Shown here: positions 25,127 to 36,742 of the stretch, one piece after another
How positions within the stretch are numbered: the stretch's first letter is position 1
Layout of the letters: every line of letters starts with the position of its first letter
Source of the DNA: Thermocatellispora tengchongensis
GTDB lineage: Bacteria; Actinomycetota; Actinomycetes; Streptosporangiales; Streptosporangiaceae
Assembly: GCF_014202315.1 (NCBI RefSeq)
Contig: NZ_JACHGN010000010.1
Location: 62,001 to 126,000, forward strand
Length of the DNA: 64,000 bases
Reading direction: 5' to 3'
Program-made: the position numbers and the translations under genes
Notes under the pieces: model-generated
The model's database searches: none
Told to the model about the DNA's origin: nothing
Seen by the model: only the letters and a program-made list of their open reading frames with translations

Positions 25127-27310
25127 ATGATCCCCTTTCCCGCCTCGACCGTGCTCGGGTATCCGCGCATCGGGCCGCGCCGCGAGCTGAAGCGGGCGCT
25201 GGAGGCGTACTGGGACGGGCGGGCGACGATCGAGGAGCTGCGCCGCACCGGCGCCGAGCTGAGGGCCGCCACCTGGCGCAGGCTGGACGAGCTGGGGCTC
25301 GGGGCGCTGCCGTCGAACACGTTCTCCTGCTACGACCACGTGCTCGACACCGCGATCATGCTGGGCGCGGTTCCCGAGCGCTACCGGGCGGCGACGCCGG
25401 AGGACACGGCCTTCGCGATGGCGCGGGGGACCGACGGCGTGCCGCCGCTGCGGATGACCAAGTGGTTCGACACCAACTACCACTACATCGTGCCCGAGAT
25501 CGGCCCGGAGACCGTCTTCCGGCTGGACCCGGCCAAGCCGGTGGGGGAGGTGCGGGAAGCGCGGGCGCTGGGGTGCGAGACGCGGCCGGTGCTGCTCGGG
25601 CCGGTGACGTTCCTGCTGCTCAGCGAGGGCGGCTCGGACCTGGGCCGGCTCGATGACGTGCTGGGGGAGTACGAGCGGCTGCTCGGCGTCCTGGCCGGCG
25701 AGGGGGTCGCGTGGGTGCAGTTCGACGAGCCCGCCTTCGTGGCCGACCGCACCGCGGCCGAGATCGCGGCGCTGCGGCGGGCGTACGAGCGGCTGGGGGC
25801 GGTGACGCGGCGGCCCGCGCTGTTCGTGGCGTCGTACTTCGGCGGGCTGGGGGACGCGCTGCCGGCGCTGGCCGCCACGCCGGTGGAGGCGATCGGCCTG
25901 GACCTCGTCCGGGGCGCGCCGGAGGGGCTGGGCGTGCTCGCCGGCAAGACCGTGGTCGCGGGCGTGGTGTCCGGGCGCGACGTGTGGCGGACCGACCGGG
26001 AGCGGGCGCTGCGCGCACTGCTGGCCGTGCGCGAGCACGCGGCCCAGGTCGTGGTGAGCACCTCGTGCTCGCTGCTGCACGTCCCGTACGACGTGACGCG
26101 CGAGGACGGGCTCGACCCGGCGGTGCGCGAGCGGCTGGCGTTCGCCGAGCAGAAGGTGGCCGAGGTCGTGGAGCTGGCCGCCGCCCTGCCCGGCGCCGTG
26201 ACGGCCCCGGCCCCCGCCGTACACGCGCCGGCCGCGCCGGCATCGGTGAGCGGCGGCGGGCGCAGCCCGTACGCCGTGCGGGCGGCGGCCCAGGCCGAGG
26301 CGCTGGGGCTGCCGCCCCTGCCCGTCACCACGATCGGGTCGTTCCCGCAGACCGGGGAGCTGCGGGCGGCGCGGGCCGCGCTGGCGTCCGGCGAGCTGGA
26401 CGAGGCCGCGTACGAGGGCCTGGTGCGCGCCGAGATCGAGCGGGTGATCCGGCTGCAGGAACGGCTCGGCCTGGACGTGCTGGTGCACGGCGAGCCCGAG
26501 CGCAACGACATGGTGCAGTACTTCGCCGAGCATCTGGAGGGCTTCGCGGTCACCCGGCACGGCTGGGTGCAGTCCTACGGCTCGCGCTGCACCCGCCCGC
26601 CGATCCTGCACGGCGACGTGCGCCGGCCCGCGCCGATCACCGTGCGCTGGACCTCCTACGCCCAGTCGCTCACCGCCAAGCCGGTCAAGGGCATGCTCAC
26701 CGGCCCGGTCACGATCGTGGCGTGGTCGTTCGTCCGGGACGACCTGCCGCTGCGCGAGGTGGTGTTCCAGGTGGCGGACGCCGTGCGCGAGGAGGTGCGC
26801 GACCTGGAGGCCGCCGGGACCGCGATCGTGCAGGTGGACGAGCCCGCGCTGCGCGAGCTGCTGCCGCTGCGCGGGCAGGCCGAGCGGGAGCGCTACCTGG
26901 AGTGGGCGGTGGCCGCGTACCGCCGGGCCACCTCGGGCGCGGGCGACCGCACCCAGATCCACACCCACCTGTGCTACTCCGACGCCGAGAGCATCCTGGC
27001 CGCCGTGGACGCCCTCGACGCCGACGTGACGAGCGTGGAGTCGGCCCGCTCGCACGCGCGCCTGCTGGCCGAGCCCGCCGTCGCCGGCTTCGGCCGCGGC
27101 CTCGGCCCGGGCGTGTACGACATCCACTCCCCGCGCGTGCCCACGGAGGCCGAGGTCGAGAAGTCGGTACGCGCCGCGCTCGCCGTGCTGCCCGCCGAGC
27201 GGGTGTGGGTCAACCCCGACTGCGGGCTGAAGACCCGGACCTACCCGCAGGTGGAGGCCGCCCTGACCACCCTGGTCGCGGTGGCGCGGCGGCTGCGGGC
27301 CCGGCTATAG
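25127..27310 (+). CDS. metE: cobalamin-independent methionine synthase
   Basis: 727 residues from ATG with GAAAGGAG 6 nt upstream; somewhat short for MetE (about 750-770). N-terminal folate domain begins TVLGYPRIGPRRELKRALE. The catalytic C-terminal domain opens LPVTTIGSFPQT (about residue 397). Zinc ligands: His and Cys in QIHTHLCYSD (about 610) and Cys in NPDCGLKTR (about 700). It transfers a methyl group from 5-methyltetrahydrofolate polyglutamate to homocysteine. Divergent from the LysR gene and convergent with the PTH2-like gene, overlapping by 6 bp. Confidence 0.96.
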   Translation: MIPFPASTVLGYPRIGPRRELKRALEAYWDGRATIEELRRTGAELRAATWRRLDELGLGALPSNTFSCYDHVLDTAIMLGAVPERYRAATPEDTAFAMARGTDGVPPLRMTKWFDTNYHYIVPEIGPETVFRLDPAKPVGEVREARALGCETRPVLLGPVTFLLLSEGGSDLGRLDDVLGEYERLLGVLAGEGVAWVQFDEPAFVADRTAAEIAALRRAYERLGAVTRRPALFVASYFGGLGDALPALAATPVEAIGLDLVRGAPEGLGVLAGKTVVAGVVSGRDVWRTDRERALRALLAVREHAAQVVVSTSCSLLHVPYDVTREDGLDPAVRERLAFAEQKVAEVVELAAALPGAVTAPAPAVHAPAAPASVSGGGRSPYAVRAAAQAEALGLPPLPVTTIGSFPQTGELRAARAALASGELDEAAYEGLVRAEIERVIRLQERLGLDVLVHGEPERNDMVQYFAEHLEGFAVTRHGWVQSYGSRCTRPPILHGDVRRPAPITVRWTSYAQSLTAKPVKGMLTGPVTIVAWSFVRDDLPLREVVFQVADAVREEVRDLEAAGTAIVQVDEPALRELLPLRGQAERERYLEWAVAAYRRATSGAGDRTQIHTHLCYSDAESILAAVDALDADVTSVESARSHARLLAEPAVAGFGRGLGPGVYDIHSPRVPTEAEVEKSVRAALAVLPAERVWVNPDCGLKTRTYPQVEAALTTLVAVARRLRARL

Positions 27311-28024
27311 CCCCTGGTTGCGGAGCGGACCGGCCGCGGCCGGGCGGTAGCCGTCGGCGCGCAGCCACGGGGCCTCGGCCACCACCGTGCAGGAGCCCGG
27401 GGCGACCTCGGTGAAGCCGGCGTCGCGCACCACGGGCAGGCCGCTGCCGGTCAGCTCCTCCCAGCGCTCCGGCGGCGCCGGGCGCACCGCCAGGGGCAGA
27501 CCGGCCGCGAGCCAGGACTCGCGGACCGCCTCCGGTGTGTCCCACCAGGCGAGCTGGGCCGCGTGGCCCGCCTGTGCCATGGCCTTGCCCGCCGACATCT
27601 CCAGGCCGGGGTTGAGCCAGAGCACGACCTCCTCGCCGGGCGGCGGGACCGGCTCGGGGTCGTCCAGCTCGGTGCCGCGCACCTGGAGCCGGGCCAGGTC
27701 GCGGGGCCAGTCGTCGAGCGGGACCGGCGGGTGCACCCGCACCTCGGCGGTGCGGTGGGCCACGGTGATGCCGGGCAGGTCGAGCACCCGCCGCCACTCG
27801 CCGCCGCGCGCCCGGCGCACGACCTTCCTGATCCCGATCCGCTCCCAGGACCGCACCGCCGCGGCCCACTCGCCCTCGGCGCCGGTCACCCGGGGGTCGG
27901 TGAGCAGCGTCAGCACCGCCCGCGCCGCCGCCTCCAGCGCGTCGGTACGCCGCGGCGGCTCGGCCCGCTCGATCCGCACCACGAGCGGGAGGGCCCGCTT
28001 CTCCTCTGCTTCAGCCTCGTGCAT
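27305..28024 (-). CDS. peptidyl-tRNA hydrolase PTH2-like protein
   Basis: 239 residues. The central part VLWLNPGLEMSAGKAMAQAGHAAQLAW (about 135-161, in two runs) matches the active-site helix of PTH2 (GKxAAQxxHA), a family mainly archaeal/eukaryotic but with divergent actinobacterial members. The N-terminal ~110 residues are extra and uncharacterised. Hydrolysis of peptidyl-tRNA is plausible but unproven. The start overlaps the end of the MFS gene by 14 bp, indicating translational coupling. Confidence 0.75.
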   Translation of the reverse strand: MHEAEAEEKRALPLVVRIERAEPPRRTDALEAAARAVLTLLTDPRVTGAEGEWAAAVRSWERIGIRKVVRRARGGEWRRVLDLPGITVAHRTAEVRVHPPVPLDDWPRDLARLQVRGTELDDPEPVPPPGEEVVLWLNPGLEMSAGKAMAQAGHAAQLAWWDTPEAVRESWLAAGLPLAVRPAPPERWEELTGSGLPVVRDAGFTEVAPGSCTVVAEAPWLRADGYRPAAAGPLRNQGL

Positions 28025-29348
28025 CCTTCAAGTCTGCCCCCGCCGGCGCCGCCGCCCGCCCGCGCCCGATGCGCAGGGACATCACCGCGGCGAACGCGCA
28101 CAGCACGCCGGCGCCGTACCAGGCCAGGTCGTAGTTCCCCAGGTGGTCGCGGGTGAGCCCGGCGGCCGAGGCCGCGATGGCCGCGCCCACCTGGTGCGAG
28201 GCGAACACCCAGCCGAAGACCACCGCACCGTCGGGGCCGTAGATCTTGCGGCACAACGCGACCGTGGGCGGCACCGTCGCCACCCAGTCCAGGCCGTAGA
28301 AGACGATGAAGATCAGCGTGCTCGGCTCGGTGGTGGCCGAGAACAGCGACGGCAGCACGATCAGCGACGCGCCGCGCAGGCCGTAGTAGGCGCCGAGCAG
28401 GATGCGCGAGTCGACCCGGTCGCTCAGCCAGCCCGAGGCGACCGTGCCCGCGATGTCGAAGATCCCGATCAGGGCCAGCAGGCTCGCCGCGACGGGCTCG
28501 GCCATGCCGTGGTCGTGCGCGGCCGGGATGAAGTGGGTGCCGACCAGCCCGTTGGTGCTCGCGCCGCAGATCGCGAAGCCGCCCGCGAGCAGCCAGAACG
28601 CCTTGGTGCGCGCGGCCCGGCCGAGCACCGCCAGCGCCCGCCTGGCCGCCCCGCCGTGGGCGCGGGCCGGGGGCGGCGCCTCCTCCCCGGCGCCCAGGGC
28701 GGTCAGGCCGACGTCGCGCGGGTGGTCGCGCAGGAACAGCAGCACCAGCGGCACGACGGCGAGCGCGGCGCCCGCGACCGTGAGGGAGGCGACCCGCCAG
28801 CCCTGGTGCCCGGCCAGGTGGGCGAGCACGGGCAGGAAGACGAGCTGCCCGGCGGCCCCGCCCGCGGTCAGCACGCCCGTGACCAGCCCGCGGTGGTGTA
28901 CGAACCAGCGGTCGGTGACCGTGGCCACGAAGGCCAGCGCCATCGAGCCGGTGCCCAGGCCCACCAGCACGCCCCAGCACAGCACGAGCTGCCAGCTCGC
29001 CGTCATGAACACGGTCAGGCCGCTGCCCGCCGCGACCAGCGCCAGCGCGCCGGTGACGACGAGGCGCATGCCGAGGCGGTCCATGAGCGCGGCGGCGAAG
29101 GGCGCGGTGAGGCCGTAGAGCATCAGGTTGACCGAGACGGCCAGTGAGATCTCGCCGCGCGTCCAGCCGAACGCCTCCTCCAGCGGCGTGATCAGCACGC
29201 CGGGGGTGGCCCGGAACCCGGCCGCGCCCACGATGGCCACGAACGCCACCCCGGCCACGATCCACGCCCGGTGGAGCCCGCGCCGGCTCGTCCGGCGCCC
29301 GCCGGTTCCGCTCTTTCCGTCGGTGGTCAGCGTCATGCGGGCCATCAT
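28011..29348 (-). CDS. MFS transporter (monocarboxylate/OFA-like)
   Basis: About 445 residues with twelve membrane helices. The signature loop after helix 2 is AALMDRLGMRLVV; a central cytosolic linker is near residues 205-240. The WTRGEISLAVSVNLMLYGL segment and overall pattern resemble the monocarboxylate/oxalate-formate antiporter branch. Substrate unknown. The start is ambiguous among ATGs at 29348, 29345 and 29336, none with a strong ribosome binding site. Translationally coupled to the PTH2-like gene. Confidence 0.85.
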   Translation of the reverse strand: MMARMTLTTDGKSGTGGRRTSRRGLHRAWIVAGVAFVAIVGAAGFRATPGVLITPLEEAFGWTRGEISLAVSVNLMLYGLTAPFAAALMDRLGMRLVVTGALALVAAGSGLTVFMTASWQLVLCWGVLVGLGTGSMALAFVATVTDRWFVHHRGLVTGVLTAGGAAGQLVFLPVLAHLAGHQGWRVASLTVAGAALAVVPLVLLFLRDHPRDVGLTALGAGEEAPPPARAHGGAARRALAVLGRAARTKAFWLLAGGFAICGASTNGLVGTHFIPAAHDHGMAEPVAASLLALIGIFDIAGTVASGWLSDRVDSRILLGAYYGLRGASLIVLPSLFSATTEPSTLIFIVFYGLDWVATVPPTVALCRKIYGPDGAVVFGWVFASHQVGAAIAASAAGLTRDHLGNYDLAWYGAGVLCAFAAVMSLRIGRGRAAAPAGADLKDARG

Positions 29349-29430
29349 CGCCGGGCGCCCGGCCGCGTCACGAGTGGCCCGGATGCCAATATGCGCAACC
29401 ATCGGGCCAAGATCATCGAGATCGGCCCGG

Positions 29431-30465
29431 TCACGTCCGGGGGAGCGGGATCAGGTCGGCGTACACGCCGCCCTCGGGGGTGAGCCGGGCCGGCGCCGGG
29501 CTGTCGTAGACGACCATGAGCGTGTCGCCGTTCAGCACGGTCAGCCCCTCGGGGTGGTCGTCGCCGTCGCCGTAGGGCAGGTCGGCGACCACCTCCAGGT
29601 CCGCGGCGGTGAGGACGGCGGGCGCGTCGGTGATCAGCGCGTCGCGCCAGCGCACCACGCGTACGGGGCCGTCCAGGTCCATGCTCGGGCCGGTCAGGAT
29701 GAGCAGGTCGTCACCGTGCGGGCTGAGGTCGCGGATGCCGAGCCCGCGCAGGTCCAGAAAGTGCGTGCGGTACGGATGCCCGTCGATCTCGCCGAGCCGC
29801 AGCCGGTGCGGGTCGGAGTGGTGCTGCCTGGGACGGATCTCCAGCAGCACCGCCCAGCCGCGCAGCACCGGCCCGCGCAGCCCGATGTAGAGCCGGTCGC
29901 CCTTGACCGCGATGCCCTCGATGTCCAGCCCGTTGTCCTTGCCCGGCAGGCGCAGGAACGGCGCCAGGTGCGGGTCATCGGCCAGGATGTCGGCCAGGTT
30001 GTCGCCCTTGCCGGCCAGGATCGCGGCGGTACGGTCGCCGTCGCGGCGCACCGGGGTCGCGTACGGGGTGCCCCTGCCGGTCACCGGCAGGCGTACCAGG
30101 ACGAACCGGTTCTCCTCCCGCACCACCGTGGCCAGGCGCTTCCTGGCCTTCTGCGGGTCGGTGGTCTTGACCCGCCTGCGCTTGAGGCTGTGCGAGCCGA
30201 CCGCCCACAGCCAGCCGTCGCTCAGGCCGATGCCCTCGATGTCGGCCTCGTCGTCGCGTCCGGCGGGCAGTTCCACGAAGTCGGCCAGGGCGAAGCCGCG
30301 CTGGCCGTCGTAGCGGCCGCCGGCGAAGGACAGGTGCTCGATGGTGGCCGTCTCGTCGCCGGCGACCCAGAGCCCGGGACCGTCGGCGCGGATGGCGGAG
30401 AGGTTGGTGTGGGTCTGGGCGTCGCGGGAATCGGCGTGGAAACGCAGCTCCACCTGGTGTTGCAT
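29431..30465 (-). CDS. DUF3616 domain protein
   Basis: 344 residues from ATG 30465, with no signal peptide. Shows LSAIRADGPGLWVAGDE at the N-terminus, repeated DIEGIG/LDIEGIAV motifs (about 80 and 180), LRGPVLRGWAVLLEI and a C-terminal DHPEGLTVL. This is a beta-propeller-like DUF3616 architecture seen beside phytase-like and esterase-like folds. No biochemical function is established. It is transcribed away from the Pro-rich membrane protein gene at 30550. Confidence 0.82.
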   Translation of the reverse strand: MQHQVELRFHADSRDAQTHTNLSAIRADGPGLWVAGDETATIEHLSFAGGRYDGQRGFALADFVELPAGRDDEADIEGIGLSDGWLWAVGSHSLKRRRVKTTDPQKARKRLATVVREENRFVLVRLPVTGRGTPYATPVRRDGDRTAAILAGKGDNLADILADDPHLAPFLRLPGKDNGLDIEGIAVKGDRLYIGLRGPVLRGWAVLLEIRPRQHHSDPHRLRLGEIDGHPYRTHFLDLRGLGIRDLSPHGDDLLILTGPSMDLDGPVRVVRWRDALITDAPAVLTAADLEVVADLPYGDGDDHPEGLTVLNGDTLMVVYDSPAPARLTPEGGVYADLIPLPRT

Positions 30466-30549
30466 TTCGCCATCATGCCAGCGAGGGGGCAATTCGGACA
30501 GATGGGGGTGTCGTTCCCGAAGTGTGATTAGGTTCTGCCGCGAAAAGAC

Positions 30550-31560
30550 GTGATATGTCGTACGCTCCCGATCGTGCTCGATGGGGTGGGTGGGGAATCG
30601 GGGGCAGGAGGGGCAGGGTTCGCCGCCGCGCCGGCGGCCGAGGCCGATCCGGCTCCCCGACGGGGCCGGGCGGTGCCGTCGTACGTGGCGGCGGAGGCGG
30701 AGACCGCGCCGCTGCCCCGTATCACGGTGAGCCCGCCGCCGTTCCCGCCCAAGACGGCCACGCGCACGCCGCTGTCCCGCATCGGCGACCTGCCGATGCG
30801 GGTCGTGTATAGGATCGCGGCCGCGGGCCTGGCGATCGTCGTGGCCGCGGCCGCGGCGGTCGTGCTGCTCGTGCTGCGGGCCCAACCGGGTGAGGCTCCG
30901 TCCCGGCCGATCGCCGCGCCATCGGCCGCGCCGCCCTCGCCCGCATCCCCCGTGGCCCCGCCCACGCTCGCCGCCTCGCCCCCGCCGGTCTCCGCGCCCG
31001 AGCGTACGGCGATGGAGGACGCGCTGGACGATCCCCGGGTGCCCGGCGAGCCGGAGCGGGCGAAGCTGGGCAAACTGCCCGGCAAACCCGCCCGGGTCGC
31101 CGGCAGGATCATCGACCGCCGCTCCCGCGTCCACCTCCCGCGCCTCGGCGGGCCGTGGAAGCGGGCCGCCGCCTCCCCGTTCCGCACCCGCCAGGTCCTC
31201 CCGGCCGCGAAGGGCGCCGGGCACCGCGCGCTGATCGTCTCCTGCCCGGTGCCGATCGAGGTGCAGGACGACCTGCGCGACACCGCCCTGCTCGCCGCCC
31301 GCTGGACGCTCAACCACCAGCCCAGGGGCGCGACCCTGAGCTGGGTCGCCTCCCAGCCCGCGAAGTACGGCCGGGTGCTCGCCTACCGGGTGAAGTACCA
31401 GGTCAAGGGCGAGAAGCGGTCCTCCATGGCCGCGGTCGCGCTGGTCGAGCCCCCGAAGGCGGCCAAGCCGGCCCTGGTGTTCGTCAGCATCCCCGACGCG
31501 CAGCGCTCCCGGTGGCGCGACATCAACACCCTGATCTCCCGGATACGCCCGATGCGCTAG
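30550..31560 (+). CDS. Pro-rich single-pass membrane protein of unknown function
   Basis: Up to 336 residues; the true start is uncertain (GTG at 30550, GTG at 30574 or later). A cytoplasmic N-terminal region (about 1-82) is followed by one membrane helix (about 90-108, IAAAGLAIVVAAAAAVVLLV), a Pro/Ala-rich spacer (about 112-150) and an extracellular domain (about 160-336). That domain has SCPVPIEVQDD and ends FVSIPDAQRSRW...ISRI. No family recognised. The layout resembles actinobacterial envelope-associated proteins. Confidence 0.65.
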   Translation: MICRTLPIVLDGVGGESGAGGAGFAAAPAAEADPAPRRGRAVPSYVAAEAETAPLPRITVSPPPFPPKTATRTPLSRIGDLPMRVVYRIAAAGLAIVVAAAAAVVLLVLRAQPGEAPSRPIAAPSAAPPSPASPVAPPTLAASPPPVSAPERTAMEDALDDPRVPGEPERAKLGKLPGKPARVAGRIIDRRSRVHLPRLGGPWKRAAASPFRTRQVLPAAKGAGHRALIVSCPVPIEVQDDLRDTALLAARWTLNHQPRGATLSWVASQPAKYGRVLAYRVKYQVKGEKRSSMAAVALVEPPKAAKPALVFVSIPDAQRSRWRDINTLISRIRPMR

Positions 31561-31624
31561 GCGCCGTGCGGGACGTGCGGGCCCGGTTAGCCGCGCAGCC
31601 CATGGGGAAATATGGGGATGTTTC

Positions 31625-33802
<2,178 letters not shown>

Positions 33803-33871
33803 CGCCCTCCGCGCCCTGCTGCTCGTCCGCCGGGAACCGCCGGGGGCGGTGGTCGGCTAGGGTGAGGGGAC

Positions 33872-34462
33872 GTGACGACGATCGTGCTCGCTTCCGCGTC
33901 CCCTGCCCGCCTGGCTCTGCTGCGCAGTGCCGGGCTCGACCCCAAGGTGATCGTGAGCGGGGTGGACGAGGAGGCGGTCACCGCCGAGACCCCCGCCGAG
34001 CTGGCGCTGGTTCTGGCGCAGGCCAAGGCGCGGACGGTGGCGGGCGCTCTGGACGCCGGGCTGGTCATCGGCTGCGACTCGGTGCTCGACCTCGGCGGAC
34101 GCGCGTACGGGAAGCCCGGCTCGCCACAGGAGGCGGTGACGCGCTGGCGCGAGATGCGCGGCAAGACCGGGCGGCTTCTGACCGGGCACTGCGTCATCGA
34201 GGCGGGGAGCGGGCGCGAGGTGGCCGAGGTCGCCTCCAGCGAGGTCCGCTTCGGCACCCCGTCCGACGCCGAGATCGACGCCTACGTCGCGAGCGGCGAG
34301 CCCCTGCGGGTCGCCGGCGCGTTCACCCTCGACGGACGTGGCGGCTGGTTCGTGGACGGCATTGACGGCGACCACGGCAACGTGCTGGGCATCTCCCTGC
34401 CCCTGCTCCGCCGCCTGTTCGCCGAACTGGGCGTCCAGGTCACCGATTTGTGGCGTTCCTAG
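33872..34462 (+). CDS. maf: Maf family nucleoside triphosphate pyrophosphatase
   Basis: 196 residues from GTG with AGGGGA just upstream. N-terminal [17 protein letters not shown] is the Maf signature; [10 protein letters not shown] (about 67-76), GKPGSPQEA and [19 protein letters not shown] supply the substrate pocket. These enzymes hydrolyse non-canonical or canonical (d)NTPs to the monophosphate and limit mutagenic nucleotides or septum formation. 69 bp downstream of ftsH on the same strand, possibly cotranscribed. Confidence 0.93.
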   Translation: MTTIVLASASPARLALLRSAGLDPKVIVSGVDEEAVTAETPAELALVLAQAKARTVAGALDAGLVIGCDSVLDLGGRAYGKPGSPQEAVTRWREMRGKTGRLLTGHCVIEAGSGREVAEVASSEVRFGTPSDAEIDAYVASGEPLRVAGAFTLDGRGGWFVDGIDGDHGNVLGISLPLLRRLFAELGVQVTDLWRS

Positions 34463-34549
34463 CCCCCGACAAGTAGGGCCGTGCACGGCCGAGTAGGCCC
34501 GAGCACGGCCCGCTGACCGCCGCCGTACGCGCCCGGGCCGCCGCGGGCG

Positions 34550-35221
34550 TCACGACCTCAACCTCAGGTAGGCGAGCACCGCCCGGACCCGGCGGTGGCC
34601 CTCCGCGGGCGACAGGTCCAGCTTGGCGAAGATGTTGCCGATGTGCTTGGCCACGGCGTGCTCGGTGACCACCAGGTGCTCGGCGATCTCGGCGTTCGCC
34701 CGGCCCTCCGCCATGAGGGCGAGCACCTGGCGCTCCCGTGGGGTCAGGCGGTCCAGCGGGCCGCCGCCGGGGGCGCGGCGGGTGAGCAGGTGGCGTACGA
34801 CCTCGGGGTCGATCACGACGCCGCCGCCCGCCACCGCGTCCAGGGCGGCGGCGAACTCGGTCAGTCGCCCGATGCGGTCCTTGAGCAGGTAGCCGACGCC
34901 GCCCGGCCCCGACGTGCGCTCGATCAGCTCGGCGGCGTACGCGTCGGCGATGTACTGCGAGAGCACGAGGATGCCGAGCCCCGGGTGGCGGCGGCGCAGT
35001 TCCACCGCCGCGACCAGCCCGTCGTCGGCGTGGCCGGGCGGCATCCGTACGTCGGTCACCACCACGTCGGGCGGCCCGCCCGCCGCCGTCAGCCCTTCCA
35101 CCGCCCGGACCAGCGCCTCCGCGTCGCCCACCGAGGCGGCCACCTCGTGCCCGAACCGGGCCAGCAGGCCCGCCAGGCCCTCCCGGAGCAGGACCGAGTC
35201 CTCGGCCAGCACCACTCGCAC
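34550..35221 (-). CDS. NarL/FixJ response regulator
   Basis: 223 residues from GTG. Receiver domain about 1-125 with acidic pair ED at 7-8, phosphoacceptor Asp in VVVTDVRMP (about 55) and conserved Lys in GYLLKDR (about 113). The LuxR-type helix-turn-helix at the C-terminus reads LTPRERQVLALMAEGRAN, then EIAEHLVVTEHAVAKHIGN. It starts 2 bp after the stop of the sensor kinase gene, forming a two-component system transcribed as a pair. Confidence 0.95.
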   Translation of the reverse strand: MRVVLAEDSVLLREGLAGLLARFGHEVAASVGDAEALVRAVEGLTAAGGPPDVVVTDVRMPPGHADDGLVAAVELRRRHPGLGILVLSQYIADAYAAELIERTSGPGGVGYLLKDRIGRLTEFAAALDAVAGGGVVIDPEVVRHLLTRRAPGGGPLDRLTPRERQVLALMAEGRANAEIAEHLVVTEHAVAKHIGNIFAKLDLSPAEGHRRVRAVLAYLRLRS

Positions 35222-35223
35222 CT

Positions 35224-36468
35224 TCAGCGCCCCTCCCGCGCACAGGGAACCACCACGGTCACCACGGTCGGCCCGCCGGGCGGGCTGTCCACCGCCAGGC
35301 TCCCGCCGTACACGCCGACCCGCTCGCGCAGCCCCGCCAGCCCGCCGCCGTCGGCGAACCTCGCCCCGCCCCGCCCGTCGTCACGCATCACCAGGGTGAG
35401 CCGCCCGTCCTCGGCCGAGTACCGGCCGGTCACCTCGGCGCGCGCCGCGCCGCTGTGCCGGGCGGCGTTGGTCAGGGCCTCGGTGACCGCGAAGTACGCC
35501 GCCGACTCCACCCCCGCGGGCAGCCGGGGCACGTCCAGGTCTACCGCCACCGGCACGGGCGAGCGGCCGGCCACCTCCCGTACGGCCTCCGCCAGTCCGT
35601 GATCGGTGAGCACCTGCGGGTGGATGCCCCGCACCGTGGCACGCAGGGCCACCATCGCCTCCTCGGCCTGCGCCCGCGCCCTGGCGACCAGCTCCCGCGC
35701 GGTGGGCCGCGACTCCGGGCCCGCGAGCTCCAGCTCCGCCAGGCCCAGCGTCAGGCTCAGCGCCACCAGCCGCTCCTGGGCGCCGTCGTGCAGGTCGCGC
35801 TCGATCCGCCGCCGCTCGTGCTCGAAGGCGTCGGCGAGCGTGATCCGCGACCGCACGACCTCGGCGAGCCGGCTCTCCAGCTCCTCCTCGCGCGGCGACA
35901 GCAGCGTACGGGCGAGGGCGGCCTCGGCGGCGGCGAGCGCGGTCCACACGTAACACGCGGCCACCAGGGTGAGCACCCCCGCCCCCGCCAGCGGCAGCGT
36001 CGGCCACCACGACGTGGCCGAGATCCCCGCGTCGTCCAGCAGCCCCAGGGCGTACAACAGGGGCGAGCCGAGCAACAGCCCGGCCGGCACCACGGTCCCC
36101 ATCAGCACGACCGCGTTCCCCAGGCCCAGGAGCGCGAGCAGCAGGCACCACGCGGTCTCCCGCCATGTGGCCGGCTCCCGCAGCCACCCCCGTACACCGG
36201 AGGCGGACGCGGCGTGCGGGCTGTGCAGCAGGGGGTGTCCGAGCAGCCGCAACCTGTGCCGCTCCAGCGGGGCCACCACCAGCACCCACAGCGGCACCAG
36301 CAGCACCGAGAACGCCACCACCGTGAACACGACGCAGAGCAGCACCCCGAACCCCACCAGGGCCCCCGTGCCCAGGTACGCCACCGACCGCCACGGCCGG
36401 GCGGAGAACACCAGCCGCCACGGCGCCCAGGCCGGCGCCTGCCCCGGAGATACGCGGATACCAGCCAT
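35224..36468 (-). CDS. NarL-type sensor histidine kinase
   Basis: 414 residues. Two pairs of membrane helices (about 30-70 and 105-185) form the sensor portion. The HisKA_3 box ERRRIERDLHDGAQERL (phospho-His near residue 225) and C-terminal ATPase with TEALTNAARHSGA, DDGRGG and GLAGLRERV follow. Pairs with the downstream response regulator. Like many actinobacterial members it probably senses envelope stress through its membrane segments. It is divergent from the beta-lactamase-like gene across a repeat-rich gap. Confidence 0.94.
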   Translation of the reverse strand: MAGIRVSPGQAPAWAPWRLVFSARPWRSVAYLGTGALVGFGVLLCVVFTVVAFSVLLVPLWVLVVAPLERHRLRLLGHPLLHSPHAASASGVRGWLREPATWRETAWCLLLALLGLGNAVVLMGTVVPAGLLLGSPLLYALGLLDDAGISATSWWPTLPLAGAGVLTLVAACYVWTALAAAEAALARTLLSPREEELESRLAEVVRSRITLADAFEHERRRIERDLHDGAQERLVALSLTLGLAELELAGPESRPTARELVARARAQAEEAMVALRATVRGIHPQVLTDHGLAEAVREVAGRSPVPVAVDLDVPRLPAGVESAAYFAVTEALTNAARHSGAARAEVTGRYSAEDGRLTLVMRDDGRGGARFADGGGLAGLRERVGVYGGSLAVDSPPGGPTVVTVVVPCAREGR

Positions 36469-36526
36469 CCCCGCAGACCCTACGACCGATCATCCCCGAT
36501 GGACATACCACCCGATCCACCTCAGA

Positions 36527-36544
36527 GGTAGACCGCGCTCTACC
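36527..36544. promoter_or_regulatory. palindrome GGTAGA-CCGCGC-TCTACC, copy 1
   Basis: A perfect 6-bp-arm inverted repeat around CCGCGC in the gap between the sensor kinase (minus) and serine hydrolase (plus) genes. The same 18 bp recurs at 36668. Two identical dyads in one intergenic region look like an operator pair. Confidence 0.6.
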
Positions 36545-36665
36545 CAGGAACCACCATGAGCCCGTGCGCCGCGCGTCCCCGATCGGAGGCGATGAAGCCG
36601 TCCCGGAACTCCACCACGCGCCCGTGCCGCCGCACGTCCCCAACCGGCGGCCATGAAGCCGTGCA

Positions 36666-36687
36666 GGGGTAGACCGCGCTCTACCCC
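36666..36687. promoter_or_regulatory. palindrome copy 2, extended to 8-bp arms
   Basis: Arms GGGGTAGA and TCTACCCC around the same CCGCGC core as copy 1, 141 bp from it and about 55 bp before the serine hydrolase start. Confidence 0.6.
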
Positions 36688-36742
36688 GGGACTCCACCAC
36701 ACGCCCGTGACGCGGCACATCCCGATCGGCTGCCATGAAGCC

